Below, piece by piece: positions 9,491 to 19,949 of a stretch of 64,000 nucleotides of DNA; positions within the stretch are counted from its first letter, which is position 1, and each line of letters begins with the position of its first letter. The position numbers and the translations under genes were made by a program. Location of the stretch: NCBI GenBank assembly GCA_002633025.1, contig NMRB01001948.1, positions 16,168 to 80,167 on the forward strand. Reading direction: 5' to 3'. Under the pieces are notes generated by a model. That model saw only the letters and a list, made by a program, of their open reading frames with translations, was not told where the DNA came from and searched no databases. Source of the DNA: Notospermus geniculatus. Taxonomy: Eukaryota; Nemertea; Pilidiophora; Heteronemertea; Lineidae.

Positions 9491-10403
9491 TGCAATGGGG
9501 TCTGTATTTGGCGCGTAGGGCTATTACTTCATTAGTGGTGAGTGAGTGAAGCGGACTGCTGTTTAGGCAGCCATTTTGTTTCTCGCTTCTACTGAGGCGG
9601 CAGTTTTGCAATCAAAATCGCCAAGATACCAATCAGATGCTTTTGTGCTCATCGATAGCATGGGTCAACTGTTAACATTTGTCTTAACACTGTGGCCCAA
9701 ACTTATCGCAAGTTAAGCTCACAATTTCTAAGAAAAGAGAAAGTGAACAGCGCCGATTTTTGTTCAGTGTGGTGACTTCATTTACGTCCGCATCGACATT
9801 ACTTCAGCCGTCAAGCAAACAATAGACCACCGGTCATCATGGGCCAATGAAACCCTCAGTGCTGCCAGCTGTCTGGATAGCTCATTCGGCTAACGTTTAT
9901 GGCAAGCCGTTTGTTCATTATTTCCAGAAACTTAGTTTTTGCTCCAGAAACTAGGTTTCTGACTTCAAAAACTAAGTTTCTGGTCGAAAAACTTAGTTTT
10001 TGGACATCTAACTAGTACTTTGAATCCAGAAACTTAGTTTCACGAGCAAAAACTAAGATTCTGCACCAAAAACTAAGTTTCTGGACCAAAATCTTGGTTT
10101 CTGGACCAAAATCTTGGTTTCTGAAGTCAGAAACTTAGTTTCTGGCCAAAAACTTAGTTTCTGCTTTCAAAAACACAGTTATGGAAAGCCGTTTGTTCAG
10201 AAACCAGGTTTTTGACTTCAAAAACTTAGTATTTGAACATGTAACTTGTATTTTGAATCCAGAAACTAAGTTTCTGACCAAAAACTAAGTTTCTGGACCA
10301 AAAACTTGGTTTCTGAAGTCAAAAACTTAGTTTCTAGCAAAAACTTAGTTTCAGGCAGAAACTAAGTTTTTGCCAGAAACTAAGTTTTTGACTTCAGAAA
10401 CCA

Positions 10404-10521
10404 GGGCCCATATTCATAAAACCTTGCCAGCTTAGTTGGTTGCTACAGTGTACATTGGCCTGTACAAACTCGGCACTTTAGCAAGTAACTAGGCCTAGCA
10501 AGGTTTTATGAATATGGACCC
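10404..10521. mobile_element. Nested MITE with GGGCCCATATTC ends
   Basis: Ends GGGCCCATATTCATAAAACC and GGTTTTATGAATATGGACCC are inverted repeats. The element sits at the centre of an AAACCA/TGGTTT palindromic unit of the host fold-back element. Confidence 0.75.
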
Positions 10522-10544
10522 TGGTTTCTGAAGTCAAAAACTTA

Positions 10545-10662
10545 GGCCGGTATTCTAGAAGCCTCCTTAACTCTAAGGTCCACTTTAAGCTTTTGTATTC
10601 TGCCCTGCAAACAATACCTAAAGGTAAACCTTACAGTTAAGGAAGCTTCTAGAATACGGCCC
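10545..10662. mobile_element. Nested MITE with GGCCGTATTCTAGAAGC ends
   Basis: Left end GGCCGGTATTCTAGAAGC and right end GCTTCTAGAATACGGCCC are inverted repeats. The flanking trinucleotides TTA and TCA could be an altered 3-bp target duplication of the kind Harbinger elements make. Inner arms CCTTAACT and AGTTAAGG also pair. Confidence 0.7.
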
Positions 10663-11135
10663 TCAGTTTCTGCCTGGAACTAAGTTTTTGCCAGAAACTA
10701 AGTTTTTGACTTCAGAAACCAAGTTTTTGGTCCAGAAACTTAGTTTATGTTCCAGAAACTTAGTTTTTGGATCCAAAGTACAGGTTTGATGGTCAAAAAC
10801 TAAGTCTGGGCCAAAAACTTAGTTTGTGAAGTCAAAAACATGGTTTCTGCCTTTAATGAACGAACAGCTTTCCATAACTGGGTTTTTGCAAGCAGAAACT
10901 AAGTTTTTGGCCTGAAACTAAGTTTTTGACTTCAGAAACCAAGATATGGTCCAGAAACTTAGTTTTTGGTGCAGAATCTTAGTTTTTGCTCGTGAAACTA
11001 AGTTTCTGGATCCAAAGTACTAGTTAGATGTCCAAAAACTAAGTTTCTGGACCAGAAACTTAGTTTCTGAAGTCAGAAACCTAGTTTCTGGAGCAAAAAC
11101 TAAGCTTTTGGAAATAATGAACAAACGGCTTGCCA

Positions 11136-11700
11136 TAAACGTTTGCCTATTAAACCGCAGGTCCCGGTGTAATGTTTTTCACTGCCCCCGTTTGCCAGTG
11201 CCTCCCAACAAAAGATTGACGGAATAAGCCGCGACGTGACAATGGGGGAGGCACTGATCAACATGTCCTTCTGTATTTGAGTGTCCGCCGGACAATAAAG
11301 CGGGCATTATCATACGGGGGGCATTCTCATACATTACACCTGGTTCGAATCCCGGCGGGTGATTTTTTTCACCGTTTTTTCCTGTCTCGTGTTTTTCTTT
11401 TTGCCTTTTCATTTCACTGAAAACTAAATCCAATGAACAACATTTCTCGGGGTGAAATTCCGCCCTCCACTCTAGGCACTTGTATTGCGCTAATTATGCT
11501 GCTTTCTGTCCCGTGGATAGGACTGTTAATCACTGGTTGTTGTGTATCCGCCATTATGTGTGTTTATATTCCAATACACGGCTGCTGAAGCCTGGGGAAT
11601 GAGGCCGAGTGCCACCCGTGAAGTCACCTTGTGAATCCTGTCGCCGCCGGGCTTGTTAATGATTATTTCCGGATATTTTGTATTTACGATAATTGTAAAT
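11136..11700. other. No gene seen; isolated tRNA-like B box
   Basis: A perfect B box (GGTTCGAATCC) at about 11343 is followed by a T run, but no matching A box is convincing. It may be a decayed SINE. The rest is unassigned. Confidence 0.4.
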
Positions 11701-11704
11701 GTTG

Positions 11705-12003
11705 ATAGGAGCCACGGTGGTGTAGTGGTTCGGGCCTCCGACTAGCGGTCAGAGGATCCCGGGTTCGAATCCCGCTGCTGGCGTGAGACTTTGGGCAGGT
11801 CTCTTTGCCTTACTGGCCTCTCTCCACCGAGGTGTATAAATGGGTACCGGTCGGAAATGCTCAGATTGTAGCGCTGAATGAGCAGCTCATCTGAGTTCTA
11901 CTGAAAGGTTTCAGGATAGACTGGGGTTAAAGTTTGAAATCGGATGACACCTCTACCGTTGTTGATATCAGACTATAAACCCAAACTTTAACTTTAACTT
12001 TTG
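11705..12003 (+). mobile_element. tRNA-derived SINE
   Basis: Starts GCCACGGTGGTGTAGTGGTT with a consensus A box (TGGTGTAGTGG) and continues to a consensus B box (GGTTCGAATCC, about 11762). A tRNA-unrelated body follows, and the element ends in a short A/T-rich tail built of AACTTTAA-like units. Pol III promoter boxes are at the spacing expected of a SINE head. It is transcribed, if at all, by Pol III and moved by LINE enzymes (family knowledge). Confidence 0.8.
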
Positions 12004-12342
12004 ATACACGCCATCTAGTGGCCCGCATTCCAAGAACCGACCTCGAACTGGATCGAGGGCGGTTACTGAACACGCACCATGTAAAAGTGGTCAATCCATC
12101 CAGAACCAAACCCGCCAGAGGCGTGTGAGGTAGGTTTCCTCGAACCCGCACCGTGTAAAAAGGCCTAATCTGGCGCAATTGTGTCGACGTCCGTCGAAAA
12201 TTGCGGGAAAGGTCTACATATAGCCTACCAGTTGGTCCTTGCCGATTTTGAAAGGGCTTTTATAATTATGAAGATGACCATTTCTGTATCTTTATTAAGA
12301 AGAGTAGGTAGAACTTTGCGACCTTTGAGCGAAAGCGTCTTA

Positions 12343-12785
12343 GTAGACCGGCCAAGACCACTGAGAAAAAAATTCGTGGGCATTTTTTTGTTAAAATTGG
12401 GTAACCATGCAATAATGTATCTTCATATTGTATCTTGAGTATCTTCATATTGTATCTTCAGTATTTCCAGTAAATCCAACACATTGTTGGCCGTTATATT
12501 CATTTATTACATCATACAACGACTCAATTTCTTATTTTTTCGATGGGAAATACCAAGCTGAGCATTTTCACCAAAAATTATTTTTTGGGCTATTTTGACC
12601 ATATTTGGTCTTATATGACCTTTGACCCCCGCCTATTGACCTTTAAGGGTGAATGTTGCGATGGTAACCGGGTGTTTCTGAAACTTCATGACTCCAAGAT
12701 ATGTTCTGGCACAGTTACCAAATTTTAACAAAAAATGCCTACGAAATCTTTTTCTAGGCCACTTTTTCGATGTTGGCCGGTCTAC
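12343..12785. mobile_element. Inverted-repeat element with GTAGACCGGCCAA ends
   Basis: GTAGACCGGCCAA at 12343 and TTGGCCGGTCTAC ending at 12785 are inverted and flanked by TA. The similarity continues for about 70 nt inward (GGGCATTTTTTTGTTAAAAT against ATTTTAACAAAAAATGCC). The length is 443 bp and there is no coding capacity. Confidence 0.8.
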
Positions 12786-12799
12786 TATCAGGCGCCATT

Positions 12800-12960
12800 A
12801 TGCATATTCATGAGGAGGCGTGACTTTATCGCCAGCTCGATGTCCAAGGTTCAATTTGAAGCTTGTTTGTCAAGTTAGCTCGATAAATATGACTGAATCT
12901 ACGTACCGGTACTGCTCATCGAGCGGCTCAAGAAATAACCCCCCAAATTCATGAATAAAC
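12800..12960. repeat. Dispersed repeat, copy A
   Basis: About 150 bp (ACTTTATCGCCAGCTCGATG, GGTTCAATTTGAAGCTTGTT, TAGCTCGATAAATA) is repeated in the same orientation at 18770-18900 with moderate divergence. Confidence 0.75.
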
Positions 12961-12994
12961 CCGCTGTAGGCTATCGTTTTTCACTGTGACATTA

Positions 12995-13384
12995 GGGAGT
13001 TTTCGCAAATCTGACGAAAAACGAAGTGCGAAATACGAAATTGGGCGTCATATCCATGACGTAATGTATTTCGGGAAATGGTTGGTACCACAAATGTCCC
13101 TCCTGCCAGTGCGTCTTTTAGCATGTCATGTAAGATCGAAAGAGTTATGGCGCATCTTGAATTTTGAAATTTGCAATTCGTATCAACGAAGTGGAAACGA
13201 AAGATAAATTTCAAAGTTTAATATACACCGTACCTCTGTCGTTCTAACGTCATACGCTAAAAGACGCTCTTGCAGCAGGCGATATTTGTGGTACCAACCA
13301 TTTCCTGAAATACATTACGTCATGGATATGACGTCCAATTTCGTATTTCGTACTTCGTTTTTCGTCAGATTTGCGAAAACTCCC
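12995..13384. mobile_element. MITE of the GGGAGTTTTCGCAAA family, long form
   Basis: A 390-bp element with termini GGGAGTTTTCGCAAATCTG and CAGATTTGCGAAAACTCCC, flanked by TA. The arms run about 100 nt (through CATGACGTAATGTATTTC and its complement). The terminal 15 nt are shared with the short copies at 7131, 7261 and 44563, but the interior differs. Confidence 0.85.
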
Positions 13385-13890
13385 TACTACATTAGATCAA
13401 CAGAATAAGGTGCGACTTGACAGCGGCACACAGCGAAACAGCCAGTCCGTTTCCCAGTGTGTTCTAAACAACGGGAGTCGTGCAAAAATGGCCACAGTGA
13501 AAAACATTACACCGATCTATATCAACATTTTCAAAATATTCCTGCCATAAAACATTTTGAAAACTCTTTTGGAAATGTTGCGGGTTGTTTCGGGGTTACA
13601 CTCTGCAACATTATCAAACATGTTTTCAAATTGTTTTGCAAAAGTTGCAGGTTAAGTCCACATTGTGCAGCAAACCGAAAACGACGGTGTTTTGGAAATG
13701 TTGCAACGACGTTTTTGAAATGTTGATGGTGTAGACAGGCCTTTACAAAATACAGATATTATGCGCCATCAATGGGTCTGCGCCATCGAGCGATAGCGCT
13801 GCGCTTTCTATGGATCGGTAATTAGCGCAAGCATCGATAGATAGCGCAAGCATCGATCGATGGCGCTGCGCTGACGATGGATGGTACTAC
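13385..13890. repeat. Degenerate short-motif region
   Basis: At 13500-13730 the motif GGAAATGTTGC and variants of TTTTGAAATGTT recur irregularly. At 13755-13880 GCGCCATCGA-, GCGCAAGCATCGAT- and ATGGCGCTGCGC-like words recur. No gene is seen. Confidence 0.55.
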
Positions 13891-14556
13891 CAGACTTGGT
13901 CGTCACGCGGTACCGTGATGAAAACGTGCACGTGGCTTTGTCGCGCACAACCGCGCAATGACTGTACAAAATACAAAATTTGTTTCAGCAGAAAACACAA
14001 TCCTGCGTGGAGGGGACGGAAACTTCTCACCGTAAATTTATACAATTTTTGTCAATAAACAAGCAAGAATTCACTGTGTCATACTCACGTTTAAAGATTT
14101 TACAGGCAATTTTCGACCGAAATTTACCTCGACAGCCGTAACGGCAGGCCTGCCATGCCTACCTGCATTATATGCCATTTTTGGCGCCATAAAAGCCTGC
14201 AAAGCCTGAAATTCAGTTCAGGTATGTAGATAAGATGATAGAGATTGCATTTGGACAGGTCATTTCAAAATGACGCTTTTTCAAAACGATTGACGCTTTT
14301 TTGAAATGAGACGTGCTAAAGTCTCTTATCTTCGGGTGGCTTCGGTTAGCCGCGATTGTTGTTGCAATCTTCACAAGTAAACCATTGTAAAACGTTGACT
14401 TCAACTGCCACGTGATATCACGCTGCAGCGCGACCACCATTCCCACCATGCTCGGCGAGCAGTTGTGCGGTTGCGCCACATTCGATGCACTTCCTCTTTT
14501 CACCACGGAAGTCACGGTAAAGCGCGAATCACGGTACCGCGTGACGGCCCAGTCTG
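13891..14556. mobile_element. 666-bp element with CAGACTTGG inverted repeats and 5-bp target duplication
   Basis: The left end CAGACTTGGTCGTCACGCGG and its mirror CCGCGTGACGGCCCAGTCTG enclose 666 bp. The arms extend through GTACCGTGAT and, more weakly, further inward. The flanks ACTAC (13886-13890) and ACTAC (14557-14561) look like a 5-bp duplication. I do not recognise the superfamily and see no transposase frame. Confidence 0.75.
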
Positions 14557-14740
14557 ACTACCTCCAGTTGTCAGGCACGTAGATGAGTGTTGAAGCCGAA
14601 TGTTTGATACAATGACATGGTCATACATATTTCAATCTAGTTTTAATTCATGAGTTTTAGTTTAAGTTGCACAGGATACTGGGTAGAGCTGAGACATCGT
14701 GTCCGCATTTGGTAGAACATTGAAGGGGTTCACTTCATGA

Positions 14741-15732
14741 AAGGGGGCTGGAAGGTGAAAAATCAAAAAGTCCAGTTCTGCACCCGTAAGAGGGCATATG
14801 AGTAATGGTTGGAATGTCCATAACAAAAATGAATAGAAAAACACTCCAGAAACCCAGGCTTATCTATTTCTGACTTGACCTTATGATGACGAGTTCAATA
14901 GATAGGGATTAGGGCTTTATTGGCCATCCATGGTGGTGGGATTGCATAATCTTTGTCAGTCCTTTCCTTTCAGACTAGGTGAGACCAGGCTAGGCCCAAA
15001 CAATTTGTTTCTTTTGATTATTGCATTGAATAAAGTTATTGACTGCATGTAGGACATGTACCATGTAACTCCTTACCATGGAGGTAGTATTTTAGATTTT
15101 TAGATTTTAGGTAGTATTTTACAAAAGGTGACAATAGCCCTGATTGCAACCACCTCTGGTCACAGGCCACTCATGATAAATAATTGACTTAAGCAAGAAT
15201 TTTTTTTTCTTCAGAAGTGGTCGGAAGATGGTCAGGATGGATAAAAAGTCATCACAGTAACTTTGCGACAGAGAACTTTTTCGCTGCTTAACAATTGAAT
15301 GGACCTGTCCCTTTTCCTAGGCCTGACCCACATTGTTTGTTGCTGTGAAGTGTTATGTCGGTGTAATGGTGTGCTGATTATGGCAAGAATATTTGGCTCT
15401 TCTATCCATGGTTTACACCCAAAGTGGCGTTTTCTTCAAAGCCCTTTTTCATAAAAATAAAATAAAATAAATATTTTTTAGGGTTTTAATCCAAAGATAA
15501 GCCCTGCTGAAACTGCCTACCCATTCTTGCCGAAGTATAACGTCATTTTCACTGATTTTTCTGCAGCTGAAAAATCCATTGTTTAATTTAATTAGGTCAT
15601 AACCATGCAATTATTCCATGTTACTCAAAAGTGATGTCTCCACCTTATGATGTATCATCCCTGCAAGTTTGAAGTCTGTATGACTTAGTCGCAGAACTGG
15701 ACCTTTTGATTTTTCACCTTCCAGCCCCTTTG
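14741..15732. repeat. Inverted pair flanking about 0.9 kb
   Basis: GGGGGCTGGAAGGTGAAAAA, continuing with TCAAAAAGTCCAGTTCTGC at 14741-14792, is mirrored at 15690-15732. The pair could be the ends of a non-autonomous element or two inverted copies of a repeat. No coding frame is recognisable between them. Confidence 0.6.
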
Positions 15733-15869
15733 CACAAATAGTGCGGCCAAGTATAGATGGGCCAATGCCCGTTGATCGGCATCTTCATTATACTTACACC
15801 AGCGAAAAGAGGCATTTTCCAGTGATGAGGTGAAAGTGTTCCTTTCCAACCAGTGCAATTTAATTTCAG

Positions 15870-16147
15870 GCAAAACGTTCGAAGCTTTGTTCTACAAGAG
15901 CGTGCCAAAATCATCGTTTGTGGGATTCGTTCCAGGACTGTCTGACATCCAATGTTCCATTCTTTGCGTCATGACGTCAGAATGCATCTCATTCAGTTCC
16001 AATATGGAGTCAGTCTCCGCTTCCGATGTACATGGTGTATGCGTTATAACGAGATTTGATGATTACTATCGCAACATTTCTGTTGATGGAAAAAACGGTC
16101 GGGAGAAGCTTTTTTTAGTGAAGCGTTGGGAGTGCTTGCCATACTAA
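15870..16147 (+). CDS. PAN/apple-like domain, terminal exon of an unidentified secreted protein
   Basis: After acceptor gcaatttaatttcag the frame reads KTFEALFYKSVPKSSFVGFV, then DIQCSILCVMTSECISFSSN, a GVCVI block and KRWECLPY before TAA. The C-x3-C-x5-C pattern, followed by a lone Cys about 25 residues later, is typical of PAN/apple domains of extracellular proteins, which bind proteins or sugars. The exon starts in phase 1, so an upstream exon (probably with the signal peptide) must exist. I could not find it in the 1.2 kb of repeats upstream. It could be a fragment of a larger modular gene together with the frames at 17784 and 19388. Confidence 0.5.
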
Positions 16148-16369
16148 CGTTTCGAAGTCTCCCACAACAGGAGTTTTAATTGCCAAATGCATGTGCATTT
16201 TCCGCATTCCCAGATCTTTCTTGCTTGCAATTTTTGACTTGAAGAAGGTGCCACTCACTGTCTGTGACGAGTAAGGATATTTCGACAGTCATTTTTTCAA
16301 CAGTCAACAGTCAGTAGTCAACAGTCATTTTAGGAACCGTTACTGTTCCTCATTACTTATTCCTTATTC

Positions 16370-17440
16370 AAATGTGAACTTGCCTACTTATTCCTTATTC
16401 CTTTTTCCTTATCGAAATTTTCGTTTTTTCCTCATTCAAAACGTTTCTTATTGGTTTTTCCTGGTTTAAAACTGATAATTCCTGATTCAAAAATGAATTT
16501 TCCTTTTTCAGATATGCTTTTTTCTTATCTAAATATACGCTTTTCTTATTCAAAACTGACTTTCCCTGATATGAAAAATGCTTTTTCCTGATTCAAAACT
16601 GATATTTCCTAATTCAAAAATGACTTTTCCTTATTCAAATGTGCTATTTTCCTGATTCAAAAATGCTTTTTCCTGATTCGAAATTGCTTCTTCTTTTTTC
16701 GGAATTGGCTCTTCGTTGAATTAAAAATTTTTCTGATCCAAAATGCCATTCGAAACTGACTATTCCTGATTCAAAAATGACTTTTCTTGATTCAAGAATG
16801 CTTTTTCCTGTTTCAAAAATATTTTTTCCTGATTCGAAATTGTGTTTTTTTTTACTTTTTCGAAACTGGTTCTTCCTTAAATTCAAAATTGGCTTCACCT
16901 TATTCGAAGCTGACTTTTCCTGATTCAAAATGACATTCGAAACTGACTCTTCCTGATTCAAAAATGACTTTTCTTGACTCAAGAATGCTTTTTCCTGTTT
17001 CAAAAATTATTTTTCCTGATTCGAAATTGTGTTTTTTTTTTACTTTTTCGAAACTGGTTCTTCCTTAAATTCAAAATTGGCTTTACCTTATTGGAAGCTG
17101 ACTTTTCCTGATTCAAAATGACATTCGAAACTGACTCTTCCTGATTCAAAAATAACTTTTCCTTCTTCAGAAATGCGTTTTTCTTATTTGAAACTGATTA
17201 TTCCTGATTCAAAAATGACTTTTCCTTATTCAAATATGCTTTTTCCTTCTTCAAAACTGACTTCTCCTGATACAAAAACGCTTTTTCCTGATTCCAAACT
17301 GATATTTCCTTATTCGAAATTGGTATTCCCCTGTTCGAAATTGGTTTTTCTTTACTCAAAACCGACTTTTATTTATTCTAAATTGGTTTTTCCTTATTTT
17401 AAATTGCTTTTTTCTCATTCAAACTGACTTCCCTGCTACG
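16370..17440. repeat. Degenerate tandem array of about 20-bp units (TTTTTCCTGATTCAAAA)
   Basis: About 50 units of the form TTCC-TGATTCAAAA-TGACT run head to tail with substitutions and small indels. A longer block containing ATTCGAAACTGACT and a poly-T tract followed by ACTTTTTCGAAACTGG appears twice (about 16740-16920 and 16925-17110), so a higher-order repeat of about 185 bp is superimposed. The long reading frames here (NQEKS-type and SKLVFPYSK-type peptides) are products of the array. Confidence 0.9.
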
Positions 17441-17783
17441 GCAGCCATCGTGACGTAGGTTATTTTGATATCCTAGTTGTCATCCCCATTTGGAAAGTCT
17501 CGTTTCACGAGGAAGCCTTCTGCGATAGGCCTACATCTAGTATTTATTGATACTACAATAGATAAGGCATGGTACCGTCATAGAAAAATGAAAAATTGTG
17601 TTTAATTAAAGCATTGAATACTACAACTGATATCATGCCATAGATGGGGCTAAATTTGTCAACTGGTTGTCTCAGTCTTCGGTGTTGGTGCTTTGATCCA
17701 CGTGTTGCGGATAGCTTGAAAATGACGAAGATGAACAAACGGAGTTTTCTTTCCTGCGGAGTGTTAGGAAAGGCAGGACTTTG

Positions 17784-18377
17784 CTTCTTGTGTGGAGTCT
17801 TCGTGTAGGCCTTTTTGTGGGATGTAAGGTTCTGTACTTGCCTGTCGGCAAATTTTCGCCGTATCTGAATATAGTCGGCAGGTACACGCCACTTATGGGA
17901 ATGGACCGTTCCCTGTTGACAAATGGTCCATCCGGACTTGACGGCGATGCTCTCGATTTAAAATGTCGGAACCAAAGAAATGTTGAGTCGTTAAGGGACA
18001 CATTTCCCGTGAAAGATGGATTCAACCTTGCATTCAAAATCAGATTTAATACACGTAATAAGCCCGGGGTGTTGTTTTATATTTGGAACATCAAGCAGTC
18101 ACTCAGAGGTGGCGGCAGTTCTGGAAGAACCGGAGTGACTGTCAACAAATGGAGAGACGTAGTAAACGTGGTAAAAGTATGCATTGTTCAATGTCGAAAT
18201 ACAAGAGCAAGCTACACGTATATGAAGAACAAACAATTTATGGAAAATGAATTCTTCCGTTTGAGACGGTGGTATGACTTCACCTTCCGATTCATTATAT
18301 CATCAAGCTCTTGGGAATATGACCCGCCAATATTTTCATTTTGTGTCGACGGTAAACGTGTGTTGAAGATTTCGTAG
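17784..18377 (+). CDS. Possible lectin/laminin-G-like exon, unidentified protein
   Basis: A 198-codon frame ends at TAG 18377. Its centre reads GRYTPLMGMDRSLLTNGPSG, then FPVKDGFNLAFKIRFNTRNK and VLFYIWN. It ends with a WYDFTFRF stretch and FSFCVDGKRVLKIS. Alternating hydrophobic strands with a closing F-x-F/C-x-D-G-x-x-V are the pattern of concanavalin-A-like (laminin-G or pentraxin-type) domains, but the similarity is weak and judged by eye. The true start is probably an acceptor near 17775. The frame avoids stops over about 600 nt in AT-rich DNA, which argues for real coding. It lies between the PAN-like exon and a signal-peptide protein, both on the same strand. Confidence 0.4.
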   Translation, partial: LLVWSLRVGLFVGCKVLYLPVGKFSPYLNIVGRYTPLMGMDRSLLTNGPSGLDGDALDLKCRNQRNVESLRDTFPVKDGFNLAFKIRFNTRNKPGVLFYIWNIKQSLRGGGSSGRTGVTVNKWRDVVNVVKVCIVQCRNTRASYTYMKNKQFMENEFFRLRRWYDFTFRFIISSSSWEYDPPIFSFCVDGKRVLKIS

Positions 18378-19387
18378 AGCGTGGAAGTTCGGACCACTTG
18401 CCAATAACAAGACCGCGTTACATTTTGGCAAGGGGAGGCCAGTTTCGACCGTCAGTACCACAAGGTTGCTTTTCATTTCCCTCGAACCTGCTGCACCGTT
18501 GCTCTCGGTCGAGAAATACAGTATAGGCTATTAACGGAAGGTGGGTGAAGAAGGCTAATATTGTGAATTGTGGAAAGGACTTTCATTCCATTTCGTTGGT
18601 GCATACGGCCCCTCATGGTCACGTATGTCCATTGACAAGTCCTATTTATTGATCCAGAACATTACTGTTTCTGCCCATACCCCCACCCCTATATCCTCAA
18701 CTTCGGACTAAGTCATTTTTCCTAGTTCAGGAATGGGACAGGTAAGTGGGAATTTAGAGTAGTACATGTATATTCATGATGAGAGTCTTTATCGCTAGCT
18801 CGACGTGCAAGGGTCAATTTGAAGCCTGTTTGTCAGGCTAGCTCGATAAATAAGACTCAATCTACTGCATGCTCCTCGATCGGCTCGACATTATAAGCCC
18901 CTAAATAGTCCATTATAATCGAGAGGCACGACGAAGAAAGGCGCTCTCACAAAAAAACAAATGCTTGGTGCGACCGCATTTGGTTGCACATTGGCGGCGT
19001 TCACTTCTGATGAAATCTGCACAACCGAGTCGTCGTCTCGGATTGCATGCTGACAGAGTGGCCAAGAAAAGATTGTCCAGTGCAGTTTTAACGACATCCT
19101 CATTGCACTATCGCTGACGAAGCCGGCGCCCACAAGGGGCATTTATAATTCCTATTCCAAGTGGTTGGATACAATATTTAGCCTCGGTTTGTTGTGCATA
19201 TATACATAAAAATTCGTCTTTGACTCGGCGGCACCTTTCGGTATTCTGGGTGCAGCCGAGAGTTCGTTTTATGGGACCGCTTCCCATGCGTTACATTTTC
19301 GTGTTCACTTTCTTCCAGTCCGAAAAAATTCGAAAGTTCATGGTTCCATTCATATTATTATTGAATAAAAAAGAGATCTTTTAGGAG
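18378..19387. other. No gene seen; includes dispersed repeat copy B (18770-18900)
   Basis: 18770-18900 repeats 12800-12960 (GCTAGCTCGACGTGCAAGG, TCAATTTGAAGCCTGTTTGT). An 83-codon minus frame at 18891-19142 has no recognisable domain. Just before the next ATG the sequence TTGAATAAAAAAGAG is TATA-like. Confidence 0.5.
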
Positions 19388-19804
19388 ATGTCAAAAAATT
19401 ACGGATTGACGTATGTCGTTTTTCTAACGTTATTTCCATTTATTTCTGGCATGAATACATCTTCGATAATCGAAGGCCGATCTGCTCTGCACTGCGTTAC
19501 ATCGCACATCACCCTTCGAGAAGTAGACCAGTCGGCGGCGTATCTTGGCACCATGCCAACTTTACCGGTCGACCAATCATATGACACTTTATATCGGGTC
19601 TTCGGCTACAACTTTTTGTACCACGATTCAAATTTTACAACACCGATTCTGATTGGCCTCTTCTTCTCGAGGCGGCAGATACGCCGTGGACCGGTCACTT
19701 TCTCGAAGGGTGATGTGCGGTGTAACGTAGTGGTGAGCACATCGGCCTTCGATCATCGAAGATGGCATGAATATAACCCGTTTGTTTTGGTCACCCGACA
19801 GTGA
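19388..19804 (+). CDS. Small secreted protein, unrecognised
   Basis: An intact 138-aa frame starts at an ATG. Residues 1-21 look like a signal peptide (MSKNYG, hydrophobic LTYVVFLTLFPFI, then SG). The mature part has two cysteines (residues about 36 and 112), HVC-type spacing unlike any family I know, and ends at TGA 19802. A second, internally deleted copy of this locus lies at 35200-35470, so the sequence has been duplicated. Downstream (19960-20030) is a cluster of TGACGT motifs and a GGGATAAAAA box. It might be the first exon of a modular extracellular gene or a gene of its own. Function is unknown. Confidence 0.45.
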   Translation: MSKNYGLTYVVFLTLFPFISGMNTSSIIEGRSALHCVTSHITLREVDQSAAYLGTMPTLPVDQSYDTLYRVFGYNFLYHDSNFTTPILIGLFFSRRQIRRGPVTFSKGDVRCNVVVSTSAFDHRRWHEYNPFVLVTRQ

Positions 19805-19949
19805 AACTTACATCATCGTGTAGCAGAAGAAATTTTCTTTTATTCTCATTACGTTTTTTTCTTAAAATAAGAGATACGATGGCGATAATAGCAACGTGTT
19901 TGTGTCATTATTTCTGTAGAAAAATCTACAGGTCATTTTCTCATGACGC

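Larger units (their letters stand above)
9900..11135. mobile_element. TA-flanked fold-back element filled with micro-palindromes (AAACTTAGTTT type)
   Basis: Termini TGGCAAGCCGTTTGTTCATT and AATGAACAAACGGCTTGCCA are perfect inverted repeats flanked by TA on each side. The interior consists of dozens of degenerate units of about 20 bp such as CAGAAACTTAGTTTTTG and CAAAAACTAAGTTTCTG, many of them palindromic. The two halves are arranged as mirror images. Two other MITEs are inserted near the centre (10404-10521 and 10545-10662). There is no coding frame. TA duplication fits a Tc1/mariner-type mechanism. A relative with the same ends and a different interior is at 20076-20895. Confidence 0.85.

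Noticed and set aside
11340-11365. A complete tRNA gene around the B box
   Set aside because: No A box at the proper distance and the acceptor stem cannot be formed without overlapping the T stem.
16644-17427. Frames with repeating NQEKS and SKLVFPYS peptides
   Set aside because: They are translations of the 20-bp tandem array, present on both strands, with no other coding signs.
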